Assembly (NCBI GenBank): GCA_021810985.1
Contig: JAJZQA010000048.1
Span: forward strand, 1-11,197
From: Deltaproteobacteria bacterium
GTDB lineage: Bacteria; Desulfobacterota; Desulfuromonadia; Geobacterales; Geobacteraceae
Direction: 5' to 3'
Length of the DNA stretch: 11,197 nt
Position numbers and translations under genes: made by a program
Notes under the pieces: model-generated
What the model was told of the DNA's origin: nothing
What the model saw: the letters and a program-made list of their open reading frames with translations, nothing else
Database searches by the model: none
Shown here: positions 1-6,464 of the stretch, in pieces
Position numbering within the stretch: position 1 is the first letter of the stretch
Layout: each line of letters opens with the position of its first letter

Positions 1-22
1 ATGCGCTGGAGAATGCCCTCTG

Positions 23-517
23 TTACAGCTCTTTCAGAAAGACCAGCATGGCGGAGCCGTCCGGAAGATAGTTTTCGATCATTCCGGCCTGACGAAAACC
101 GGCTCTGGTGTAAAAGCGGATGGCCCGCGCGAAGGTAGGTGTTGCATAGGTTTCGACAAAGAGCTTGCGATAGCCGAGGGACCGTGCCGCCCGCTCCGTT
201 TCCGTCATCAGCCGCACGCCGAATCCGCGACCCTGCATCTTCGGGCTCAGGGCAAACCAGCCGAGCCAGACGTTATCGTCCGGCCCCCACTCATAGTGAT
301 GCAATCCGGTTATTCCCGCCAGCGTCCCGTCTACCAGCAGTGCGAAATAGCGACGTCCGTCTTCAAAACATTGTGTCCGCAACGCGAAGTGCCGCTCGAT
401 CGTCAGCCGGGCCCAGTTGCCTTCGTCGGGGTTCATGGCCGAGCCGATCAGTTCTGCCGCACTGTCAGCCATTTCCGGGAGCAATTCCCGTATGGTCAGG
501 TTCTGATCAGAACTCAT
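23..517 (-). CDS. GNAT-family N-acetyltransferase
   Basis: This 164-residue protein has the full length of a single GNAT domain, which moves an acetyl group from acetyl-CoA to an amine. The acetyl-CoA pyrophosphate-binding motif A is visible as QGRGFG at residues 95-100, preceded by the beta-strand segment WLGWFALSPK. The C-terminal part carries the typical RAIRFYTRAGF helix-strand unit near residues 131-141, with Tyr136 in the position of the usual general acid. The substrate cannot be read from the sequence. The start codon overlaps the stop of the upstream methyltransferase gene as ATGA, so the two are almost certainly cotranscribed and translationally coupled. A weak GGGAA lies just upstream as the ribosome-binding site. 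Only 22 bp follow the stop inside the window, so no terminator can be judged. The fold assignment is firm; the acceptor is unknown. Confidence 0.9.
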   Translation of the reverse strand: MSSDQNLTIRELLPEMADSAAELIGSAMNPDEGNWARLTIERHFALRTQCFEDGRRYFALLVDGTLAGITGLHHYEWGPDDNVWLGWFALSPKMQGRGFGVRLMTETERAARSLGYRKLFVETYATPTFARAIRFYTRAGFRQAGMIENYLPDGSAMLVFLKEL

Positions 518-1224
518 GTTTCCCGCTTTGGCGCAATGCCAGGTGCCCTTTTCATGCCGAGAAACAGGCCCATCTTGAAATTGCGGTAGACGCAGTCGGC
601 GTCGCTGAAGCCGGCTTCCCGCAACCAGCGGAGCTGGTCATCCATCAGCGCATCCCGGTCATAGGCGAGCCGTCGTTCGATGCCGGCTCTGACTTCCGTA
701 TCAGATGCTCCGGCCCGCTGCATCTTTTCATACCAGTCGTTGCAGTAAAATTCTTCCAGGTAGGGGGTCGGGCCCTTGATCAGGTCGATGTTGAGAAAGA
801 TCCCCGGTTTCCGGAGGATGCCATAGACCTGCCGGCAGAGTTCCTGTTTCTCCCGGTCATCCAGGTGGTGGATGGAGAGGCTGGAAATGACCAGGTCAAA
901 AGATCCCGCGTTTTCCAAATCGCGATAGTCCTCCGTAATATAGCGGAATTGCTCTGGGAAATTCCGGAAACGTTCCCGGGCCACGTCGAGCATTTTTCCG
1001 GCCACATCGTAGAGAACGAAACGTCCCTTTGGGTACCTTTCCAGCACGTGGTGTGAAAAGAGGCCGGTGCCGGCGCCAAGATCAAGGACATCGATGGCCT
1101 CACCGGGCGCGAACGGGATCAGCTCCTTGGCAATGCTGAACAGATCGGAATACCCGGGAATTGCCTTGCGAATCCAATCGTCATAGTACTGAACCGTCTG
1201 GTTGAATGCCTTGTCGATAGCCAA
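514..1224 (-). CDS. class I SAM-dependent methyltransferase, CmoA-like outline
   Basis: This 236-residue protein has SAM motif I as DVLDLGAGTG (residues 45-54), an acidic residue at the end of strand 2 (D73 in VLYDVA) and a motif-IV region DLVISSLSIHHLDD (110-123). The overall outline resembles the tRNA-uridine enzyme CmoA: an N-terminal IRKAIPGYSDLF segment, and a C-terminal W..EAGF..... NF..G segment. That similarity is from memory; motif I is a plain GAGTG, so it may be a general type-11/12 methyltransferase acting on a small molecule. The start is a TTG codon: no in-frame ATG occurs near the conserved N-terminus, and GAGGG sits 7 nt upstream. The stop overlaps the acetyltransferase start (ATGA), giving a two-gene operon. 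The acceptor substrate is unknown. Confidence 0.88.
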   Translation of the reverse strand: MAIDKAFNQTVQYYDDWIRKAIPGYSDLFSIAKELIPFAPGEAIDVLDLGAGTGLFSHHVLERYPKGRFVLYDVAGKMLDVARERFRNFPEQFRYITEDYRDLENAGSFDLVISSLSIHHLDDREKQELCRQVYGILRKPGIFLNIDLIKGPTPYLEEFYCNDWYEKMQRAGASDTEVRAGIERRLAYDRDALMDDQLRWLREAGFSDADCVYRNFKMGLFLGMKRAPGIAPKRET

Positions 1225-1231
1225 TGTCGTA

Positions 1232-1236
1232 CCCTC
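1232..1236 (-). promoter_or_regulatory. ribosome-binding site setting the TTG start of the methyltransferase
   Basis: On the minus strand GAGGG lies 7 nt before the TTG at 1224-1222. This is good Shine-Dalgarno spacing and is the main support for the non-ATG start. Confidence 0.6.
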
Positions 1237-1292
1237 TTTTCAGGTCCTGCCGCTGTCCGGGGAAAGAGGCGGGAGCAGTATTCGTTGATTTG

Positions 1293-1321
1293 TTTGTAAC
1301 GTAGAACCTGATCGAGTGCAA
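1293..1321 (-). promoter_or_regulatory. possible promoter of the methyltransferase-acetyltransferase operon
   Basis: On the minus strand TTGCAC (1321-1316) and TACAAA (1298-1293) are separated by 17 bp. They match the sigma-70 consensus at three and four of six positions. The implied leader is about 60 nt. It lies in the divergent gap facing the rlpA promoter. The match is weak and rests mainly on spacing and location. Confidence 0.3.
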
Positions 1322-1377
1322 GTATTTGCATGTGGGGCCGAGAGGTGTTCTTTTAATCCGAACTGCCGATTTTATCA

Positions 1378-1405
1378 TTGATTTTTTTCTTCCGGCTCTT
1401 ATACT
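1378..1405 (+). promoter_or_regulatory. sigma-70-type promoter directly in front of rlpA
   Basis: TTGATT (1378-1383) and TATACT (1400-1405) are separated by 16 bp and match the consensus at four and five of six positions. Initiation would normally fall about 7 nt after the -10 box, close to position 1412, which is right at the chosen rlpA start codon (1413). This would give a leaderless or nearly leaderless mRNA, consistent with the absence of a Shine-Dalgarno sequence before 1413. Confidence 0.5.
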
Positions 1406-1412
1406 ACGCTTC

Positions 1413-2144
1413 ATGCGCATACGACGTTACCTCCTGATAACAGTCAGTCTCCTCTTGGCCGCCTGTGGCACAACCGGTCACCGGGTCAGTGTCGAGCCGG
1501 GCCTTCCGGGGCAGCGTCCCTGGCAGCGTCCCTACAGCGTGGATGGCATCCGTTATGTCCCCCTGGCGAGTGCCGAAGGGTACCGCGAAGAGGGTCTGGC
1601 CTCCTGGTACGGTGCGGAGGAACATGGCGGCCCCACCAGCAACGGTGAGACCTTCGACATGTACCTGCTGACTGCCGCCCACAAAACCCTGCCCCTTGGC
1701 TGTTATCTCAGAGTTACCAATAAAAATAACGGTAAACAGACCCTGGTTCGGGTGAACGACCGTGGCCCATTTGTCGCGGGACGGATTGTCGATCTCTCCT
1801 TCCGCTCCGCCCGTGAGCTCGATATCGTCGATTCCGGCGTGGCGCCGGTGCTGATCGAGGTTGTCTCGTCGGGTTCCGTCCCGTTGCGGCCGGAAAGGAC
1901 AGCGCCTGCGGTCGGAGCCTATACGCTGCAAGTGGCCTCTTTTGCTGACCCGCAAACGGCTCGACAACTGTCGGAGCGGTTGCGGAAGGAGCTATCCTTC
2001 TCCATCTTCCGGGAAGTGGTGACCGGAAAAGGCCGCTTCTACCGGGTGCAGGCCGGACAGTTCCGTTCCCGGACCGCCGCGGAAGAGGCGCGGCTGTCCC
2101 TGGCCGCAAACGGCTACCCCGACGCGTTTATCGTTTCCCCGTAA
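1413..2144 (+). CDS. rlpA: RlpA, septal lytic transglycosylase lipoprotein with SPOR domain
   Basis: This 243-residue outer-membrane lipoprotein cleaves peptidoglycan strands lacking stem peptides (known for Pseudomonas RlpA) at division sites. The signal peptide ends in a lipobox LAAC with lipidated Cys18. The double-psi beta-barrel domain spans about residues 60-150. It carries TSNGETFDMY, TAAHKTLP and VRVNDRGPF; E79, D82 and H90 match the catalytic residues described for the Pseudomonas enzyme. A C-terminal SPOR domain (about 168-243), which binds denuded septal glycan, begins at YTLQVASF. I chose the ATG at 1413 because it gives a correct lipoprotein signal peptide. The frame is open back to an ATG at 1326, but that would add a second hydrophobic segment and bury the lipobox at residue 47. 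The transporter gene follows after 13 nt, so the two probably share a transcript. Confidence 0.93.
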   Translation: MRIRRYLLITVSLLLAACGTTGHRVSVEPGLPGQRPWQRPYSVDGIRYVPLASAEGYREEGLASWYGAEEHGGPTSNGETFDMYLLTAAHKTLPLGCYLRVTNKNNGKQTLVRVNDRGPFVAGRIVDLSFRSARELDIVDSGVAPVLIEVVSSGSVPLRPERTAPAVGAYTLQVASFADPQTARQLSERLRKELSFSIFREVVTGKGRFYRVQAGQFRSRTAAEEARLSLAANGYPDAFIVSP

Positions 2145-2157
2145 CCAGGAATCATGC

Positions 2158-3462
2158 ATGGATCTCTACAACCTGATCAGTTTCTGCGGCATCTTCCTGC
2201 TGGCGGGGTTCGCCTGGCTGCTTTCCGCTGACCGGCGGAGCGTCAAGTGGCGGCTCCTGGGCTGGGGGGTAGGTATCCAATTGATCTTTGCGGCCTTCAT
2301 CTTTCTCTTTCCCGCGGGTACCTCCCTGTTTCTCGTGGCAAACGACGCCATTGTGACGCTGCTGGATGCCGCGACCTCCGGATCGCGCTTCCTCTTCGGC
2401 CGACTTGCTCTGCCGCCCGGGGCAACCGGTGGAGCCGGGGAAACCTCCCTCGGGTTTATTCTCGCTTTTCAGGCCTTTCCCACCATCGTCTTTTTTTCTG
2501 CCCTGATGGCAATCCTCTACTATTACGGAATCATGCAGCGGATCATCCGGGTCTTTTCCCGTGTATTCAGCAGTTTTCTGGGAGTTTCCGGCGCCGAATC
2601 ACTGGTGGCTGCGAGCAATATTTTTGCCGGTGTGGAGTCCGCTCTGACAGTTCGACCATTTCTTGCCACAATGACACGCTCGGAGCTGTGCACCATCCTC
2701 ACTGTCGGCATGGCAACGGTCTCTTCCAACGTTATGGCTCTCTATGTCTTCACTCTGAAGTCCCAGTTCCCGACCATCGCCGGCCATCTCATGTCCGCAT
2801 CAATCCTCTCGGCTCCTGCGGCCCTGGTTCTTTCGAAATTCCTTGTTCCTGAAACAGACCGTCCCGAGACTCTCGGAGTAGCAGTAACTCCGGTGGTGGA
2901 GCGTGAAAGCTCGTTGTTCGAGGCAATCATCAATGCCGCCAATACCGGCATCAGGGTCATCGTCGGCATATCCGGACTGCTCCTGGCGGTGCTCGGTCTC
3001 GTTGCCCTTGCCGATCTGCTGCTTTCCGGGATCGGCGGGTATCTGAATGCTCTGCTGGGAACGGCAATTCCCTGTACCTTTCGCGATATCCTCGGTCTGG
3101 TTTTCTATCCCTTTACCCTGGCACTCGGGATTCCGCCCGAGGATGCGGGCCTGATTGCCCGGCTGATCGGCGAGCGGGTCGTGCTCACGGAGGTTGTTTC
3201 CTACCAGGAACTGTCCGCGGCGCTGGCCGCCAAACAGATCGTCCATCCCCGCTCGGCCGTGATCGCCGCGTATGCCCTGTGCGGTTTTGCCCACGTGGCG
3301 TCCATGGCCATTTTCGTCGGTGGGGTTGCGGCCCTTGTTCCCGGCCGTACCAGCGACCTCTCGGGCGTGGCCGTGAGAGCCCTGATCGCGGCGACTCTTG
3401 CCTGTCTCATGACCGCCTGTGTTGCCGGAACCTTTTATACCGGCAATGCACTGCTCTTCTGA
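2158..3462 (+). CDS. CNT/NupC-family nucleoside transporter with variant substrate site
   Basis: This 434-residue inner-membrane protein has many hydrophobic segments and the layout of concentrative nucleoside transporters, which couple nucleoside uptake to Na+ or H+. Family landmarks are an N-terminal membrane pair, a gate-like region, then SGAESLVAASNIF (144-156), RPFLATMTRSEL (166-177) and LMSASILSAPAAL (211-223), and the C-terminal domain. Three substrate-contact motifs differ from the usual pattern: GQTEAP is GVESAL with one residue fewer (158-163), NEF is TEV (344-346), and GFAN is GFAH (376-379). The substrate may therefore not be a standard nucleoside. AGGA 7 nt upstream supports the ATG start. 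It follows rlpA closely and probably shares its promoter. Family membership is firm; specificity is open. Confidence 0.88.
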   Translation: MDLYNLISFCGIFLLAGFAWLLSADRRSVKWRLLGWGVGIQLIFAAFIFLFPAGTSLFLVANDAIVTLLDAATSGSRFLFGRLALPPGATGGAGETSLGFILAFQAFPTIVFFSALMAILYYYGIMQRIIRVFSRVFSSFLGVSGAESLVAASNIFAGVESALTVRPFLATMTRSELCTILTVGMATVSSNVMALYVFTLKSQFPTIAGHLMSASILSAPAALVLSKFLVPETDRPETLGVAVTPVVERESSLFEAIINAANTGIRVIVGISGLLLAVLGLVALADLLLSGIGGYLNALLGTAIPCTFRDILGLVFYPFTLALGIPPEDAGLIARLIGERVVLTEVVSYQELSAALAAKQIVHPRSAVIAAYALCGFAHVASMAIFVGGVAALVPGRTSDLSGVAVRALIAATLACLMTACVAGTFYTGNALLF

Positions 3463-3466
3463 AACG

Positions 3467-3515
3467 AAAAAAGGCCGCACGGAACCTGCCTGCCGGCAGA
3501 GAATCCAATGCGGCC
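3467..3515 (-). terminator. intrinsic terminator of the exported-protein gene
   Basis: Read on the minus strand, GGCCGCA (3515-3509) pairs with TGCGGCC (3479-3473) and is followed directly by six T residues (3472-3467). The 29-nt loop contains a smaller hairpin, CTGCC-TGCC-GGCAG on the plus strand (3486-3499). It lies about 27 nt past the stop of the minus-strand gene and only a few bases past the transporter stop. On the plus strand the stem is followed by a poor T-tract, so termination there would be weaker. Confidence 0.7.
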
Positions 3516-3542
3516 CCTGATGTACTATTTCTTGGTACGCCG

Positions 3543-4310
3543 CTAGGAAGTGCCGGTGTCTTTTTTTCGGATTTTCCAGACCAGAAATGCCAACAATACC
3601 CCGATCACGGCACCTGTCATGGCCTTCCAGGGAAAGGTTCCCGGTTCGGCTTCCTCCGGCGCAGTTTTTTCAGCCAAAGTCCCGCTCCCATACTTCAGGT
3701 CCGACCTGATTTCCGTTGTCTCGATGACAGACTCGAAAATAGGCAGGTACGTTCCAAAGTCATCATCCTTTGCGTAGCCGGCAATCTGGACGAAGCCCTC
3801 CCCGGTGAGAATCGTACCGATTATTCCCCGTACGGTCCCGGTGTTTTTGATATCAATGGCAATCCGGGTCCAGAGAATGTGAGAGGCGGGATCGTAGATC
3901 GGCTCTCCGAGTGAGGCGTTGGAAGTGATGGCTGAGAGGGAGTCCGTGGTTTTCGAAAAGCTTTCGTCCATGGCCTTTTCGATCCGTTTGAGAGCCTTAA
4001 GCTGCTCTTCGGGAATCCGGCCGGAACGCTTGACCTGGACCAGGATGTAGGGATAGGAGAACCACTTCGGCGCGTCGCTACGCTGGAATCCGAAGTCATA
4101 CACCTGTTTTTCGGCCTGCGGAGCCATTTTGGCGATTGCCTGGGAATACTTGTCGAGAATATCTTTTGGAATCGGCTTCCAGTCACTGGGGAGATGCAGG
4201 GTAAAGCCTTCTTTTGCGGCGAAGGACCGGGGCAGTTCAGTGCCGGTACAGGGCGCGGCAAGGAGCAGAATCAGCGCCATGAGTACCTGTAGCGGTAGTG
4301 CGGTTTTCAT
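3543..4310 (-). CDS. exported protein of unknown function with C-terminal membrane anchor
   Basis: I do not recognise this 255-residue protein with certainty. Residues 1-24 form a signal peptide (MKTALPLQVLMALILLLAAP). Cys21 is preceded by Pro, so it is not a proper lipobox. The body, about residues 28-205, starts with AAKEGFTLHLPSDWKPIP, a pattern like PsbP/Mog1-fold domains, in which a strand reading 'F.L..P.dW' opens the sheet. Paired segments such as HILWTRIAIDI, GEGFVQIAGYA and IFESVIETTEI fit the later strands and helix. A Glu/Pro-rich linker (about 208-228) leads to a single membrane helix (about 229-246) and a short KIRKKDTGTS tail. The protein would sit in the periplasm, tethered to the inner membrane. 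It is monocistronic, with its own promoter and terminator. The PsbP-like fold is inference. Confidence 0.75.
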   Translation of the reverse strand: MKTALPLQVLMALILLLAAPCTGTELPRSFAAKEGFTLHLPSDWKPIPKDILDKYSQAIAKMAPQAEKQVYDFGFQRSDAPKWFSYPYILVQVKRSGRIPEEQLKALKRIEKAMDESFSKTTDSLSAITSNASLGEPIYDPASHILWTRIAIDIKNTGTVRGIIGTILTGEGFVQIAGYAKDDDFGTYLPIFESVIETTEIRSDLKYGSGTLAEKTAPEEAEPGTFPWKAMTGAVIGVLLAFLVWKIRKKDTGTS

Positions 4311-4443
4311 GTGAAGTATTCTCCCTCGGGGGCGGCATTCATCCGGGTGGTGTCTTCACCGGACAAGGTTGACGGTCTTGAATTGTGCCTGATACATGGA
4401 CCACGAGAAACAGATACTCTGTTTTGCCGTGAGCTTACCTGAG

Positions 4444-4472
4444 AAAATAGCCAATGCCGCGGTAAATGTCAA
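4444..4472 (-). promoter_or_regulatory. sigma-70 promoter of the exported-protein gene
   Basis: On the minus strand a perfect TTGACA (4472-4467) and TATTTT (4449-4444) are separated by 17 bp. Transcription would begin near 4437 and give a leader of about 125 nt before the ATG at 4310. GGGAG lies 10 nt upstream of that start codon. Confidence 0.55.
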
Positions 4473-4562
4473 AGCATGGATATTCGCTGATCCTATTATG
4501 GCGTAATTTGGAGAGAGAATCGGCGGCTTTGCCGGCATTTTTTGCCAATTAATAACAATTAC

Positions 4563-4592
4563 TTTACCTGGAAGCGATTCTTGATGTACTAT
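4563..4592 (+). promoter_or_regulatory. possible ssb promoter
   Basis: TTTACC (4563-4568) and TACTAT (4587-4592) are 18 bp apart, each matching the sigma-70 consensus at four of six positions. The implied leader is about 75 nt. No better pair was found closer to ssb, so this is a candidate only. Confidence 0.3.
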
Positions 4593-4673
4593 TCGACCGT
4601 TCCAGGCTCAAGAAAAAGATAGTTCTGCATCGACAATTCAGTATGGTGCACTGACAAAATAAGGAGTGGCTAA

Positions 4674-5117
4674 ATGGCAAGTCTTAATAAGGTTATGTTG
4701 ATCGGAAATCTCGGTAAGGACCCGGAGGTTCGCTACACCACCTCGGGAACCGCGGTGGCAAGTTTCTCTCTCGCGACCAGCGAGCGTTTCAAAAACCGCA
4801 GTGGTGAATGGGAAGACAAGACAGAGTGGCATAACGTCACCCTGTGGGGGCGGCTCGCGGAGATTGCCGGTGAATATCTGGCCAAAGGTAAAACCGTCTA
4901 TATCGAGGGCCGTCTGCAAACCCGCAAGTGGCAGGACCGTGATGGCCGGGACCGCTACACGACGGAAGTCGTGGCGGACAAGATGCAGATGCTCAGTGGC
5001 AAAGGTGAAGGCGGCGGTCGTCAGAGTTCGGGAAAGAGTTCCGATGATGCCGGGTTTGGCGGTTCCCAGGGGTATGAAGAGCCGGTATTCAACCCGGATG
5101 ACGATATTCCGTTTTGA
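4674..5117 (+). CDS. ssb: single-stranded DNA-binding protein SSB
   Basis: This 147-residue protein protects single-stranded DNA and recruits replication and repair partners. The OB-fold covers about residues 1-108, beginning SLNKVMLIGNLGKDPEVRYT and including the family strands TEWHNVTLWGRLAE (50-63) and GKTVYIEGRLQTRKW (72-86). A Gly/Ser-rich flexible linker follows. The protein ends in the acidic tip DDDIPF, which in characterised SSBs binds RecO, PriA, exonuclease I and other partners. AAGGAG 7 nt before the ATG is a strong ribosome-binding site. Length and domain order are standard for bacterial SSB. The last 97 bp, encoding the linker end and the tip, also form the antisense coding end of the diguanylate cyclase gene. 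No terminator is visible between them. Confidence 0.97.
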   Translation: MASLNKVMLIGNLGKDPEVRYTTSGTAVASFSLATSERFKNRSGEWEDKTEWHNVTLWGRLAEIAGEYLAKGKTVYIEGRLQTRKWQDRDGRDRYTTEVVADKMQMLSGKGEGGGRQSSGKSSDDAGFGGSQGYEEPVFNPDDDIPF

Positions 5118-6370
5118 GGTTCCACCTTTCCTTTGGCGATGAAAATACGGTTTTTTCCGGAGCTCTTGGCCTCATAGAGGGCATCATCCGCGGCTTTGAC
5201 CAATTCGTCGGGTGTGTTGCCGTGTTCAGGGAAAGAGGCGATGCCGATACTTACCGTAATTTTTTTACCCTGTACCCGCAATGATTCTATTTCCTGGCGG
5301 ATTCGCTCGGCAAAAGCGACGGCATTCATCCCGTTCTCTGCGCTGTTTCCGCTCGCACTGCAATTGATTGGGGTTTCCGGAAGGATGACGCCGAATTCTT
5401 CCCCGCCATAACGGCAGGGAACATCAATATCGTAGGGTGGGTTTGTTTCGCTGCGGCGGATGTTTTTGCGCAGGATGCCGGCGAGTTCCTTGAGAGCCCT
5501 GTCGCCTTCCAAATGTCCATAGGAGTCGTTGAACTCTTTGAAGTGGTCAATGTCCAGAAAGATGATGGAAAAGACGTGATTGTAGCGGATAGACCGCTGG
5601 ATTTCGCTGTTCAGTTCCTTGAAAAAAAAGCTTCTGTTGTATAATTTGGTTGTCTGATCTTTTACAACCAGCTGTTTCAGGGTAAGTTCTTTCCTTCGAT
5701 TTGATCCGATAATCTGTGAGCCGATGATTGTCATCGCGGCTGTCATGACCGCGGTCCATGTCCAGAGGAGCAGTGCATAGATTGGCCCCTGGCGCAGACC
5801 TGCCGTGAGTGGCGAGAAGCCTGCCGGACTGAGATTCTCACGGGTCTCGGCCATGATTAGCATGCCAAATGCCAGAATTGTGGCCAGGCAGAAAAGCCAG
5901 GTGTCTCGCTTGCGTTCCAGAAGCAGGGTCGCTTCGATGGTGAGGAATGGGTAGATGGCCCAGGCTGGGCTGGAGATACCGCCACCATAGCGGATCAAAG
6001 AAGTTGTGATCAGGATGTCCAACAAAATCTGGATATGGTTAGACAGGGCAAAGTGGCTCAGTTCGCGGTAAAACAGGTGGTAGAAAAGATTGAAGCTGAC
6101 CGCGGCCAGGAGGATGCCAGCCGGCATGGCGAGAAAAAAGGATGCGTGTGAGTGCTCGGGGTTGGAGAAGAAGATCAGGCTTCCCGCATAGAGTCCGTAG
6201 GCGCACAACATGAGGAGAAGGATCCATCTCGTTCTGATAATCAGGAGCATACGCCCCCGGTTTTCCGCCATTTTTTCCAAATCCTGACTTGTCGGGTCTC
6301 CCTGGTAGCAGCCGAGGTGCCGTACGAGTAGTTTGAAAAGAGCGGTTCTTTCTATTTCCCGAATTTTCAT
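5021..6370 (-). CDS. membrane diguanylate cyclase (GGDEF domain)
   Basis: This 449-residue protein makes the second messenger c-di-GMP from two GTP at the inner membrane. A short cytoplasmic start is followed by about five or six hydrophobic segments between residues 40 and 222, an unrecognised membrane sensor with little exposed loop. The GGDEF domain starts at KDQTTKLYNRSFFF (237-250), with the metal-binding FLDIDHFKEFNDSYGHLEGD (271-290) and the active-site GGEEF (322-326), so it should be active. The product-inhibition I-site (RxxD five residues before GGEEF) reads YDID (313-316), lacking the Arg. A Ser/Asn-rich insert sits at about 336-349. The domain ends near residue 412, and the last 37 residues are a low-complexity tail, mostly encoded antisense to ssb. 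The gene is divergent from the repressor at 6486, with a strong promoter across that gene's start. Confidence 0.92.
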   Translation of the reverse strand: MKIREIERTALFKLLVRHLGCYQGDPTSQDLEKMAENRGRMLLIIRTRWILLLMLCAYGLYAGSLIFFSNPEHSHASFFLAMPAGILLAAVSFNLFYHLFYRELSHFALSNHIQILLDILITTSLIRYGGGISSPAWAIYPFLTIEATLLLERKRDTWLFCLATILAFGMLIMAETRENLSPAGFSPLTAGLRQGPIYALLLWTWTAVMTAAMTIIGSQIIGSNRRKELTLKQLVVKDQTTKLYNRSFFFKELNSEIQRSIRYNHVFSIIFLDIDHFKEFNDSYGHLEGDRALKELAGILRKNIRRSETNPPYDIDVPCRYGGEEFGVILPETPINCSASGNSAENGMNAVAFAERIRQEIESLRVQGKKITVSIGIASFPEHGNTPDELVKAADDALYEAKSSGKNRIFIAKGKVEPQNGISSSGLNTGSSYPWEPPNPASSELFPEL

Positions 6371-6430
6371 TGTAAGAGTGCCTCGGCTACCCGAACCTCC
6401 GTAGTCGTGCTTACCTGCAGAAAGGGCTGG

Positions 6431-6438
6431 CGGGCCCG
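6431..6438. repeat. 8-bp perfect palindrome in the cyclase-repressor gap
   Basis: CGGGCCCG lies in the 115-bp gap between the divergent cyclase and repressor genes, about 27 bp downstream of the cyclase -10 box. It could be an operator half or core for the repressor, but a short GC palindrome in GC-rich DNA is weak evidence. Confidence 0.2.
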
Positions 6439-6464
6439 TTGGGGGATGGCGATGAAGTGCCGGT

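Larger units (their letters stand above)
4311..4673. other. 363-bp divergent intergenic region between the exported-protein gene and ssb
   Basis: It holds the minus-strand promoter at 4444-4472 with a leader of about 125 nt, and a weaker candidate ssb promoter at 4563-4592. A 60-codon open frame on the minus strand (4356-4538) has no convincing composition or ribosome-binding site. I see no LexA-type CTGT-N8-ACAG box, repeat or RNA gene. A small GC-rich inverted repeat followed by T residues near 4521-4541 has only a four-pair stem and is not convincing as a terminator. Confidence 0.6.

Noticed and set aside
139..1056. 305-codon open frame on the plus strand
   Set aside because: It lies antisense to the acetyltransferase and methyltransferase genes, which have clear family motifs. 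Its translation is Arg/Pro/Ser-rich with no recognisable domain.
2800..3480. 226-codon minus-strand open frame under the transporter
   Set aside because: Its translation is Gly/Gln/Arg-rich and domain-free, a typical antisense shadow of a membrane protein gene. The plus-strand transporter is convincing.
4356..4538. 60-codon minus-strand open frame in the gap before ssb
   Set aside because: No ribosome-binding site, no family resemblance, and the minus-strand promoter at 4444-4472 lies inside it.
4521..4541. GC-rich inverted repeat followed by T residues upstream of ssb
   Set aside because: The uninterrupted stem is only four base pairs, and no plus-strand gene upstream would need it.
3518..4593. 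12-bp direct repeat TGATGTACTATT at 3518-3529 and 4582-4593
   Set aside because: A 12-mer is expected to recur by chance a few times in 11 kb. The copies lie in unrelated contexts and flank no mobile-element features.
6428..6442. sigma-54-like TGGC...TTGG in front of the repressor
   Set aside because: The essential -12 GC is GG and the -24 element is only partial. No enhancer-binding protein gene is nearby.
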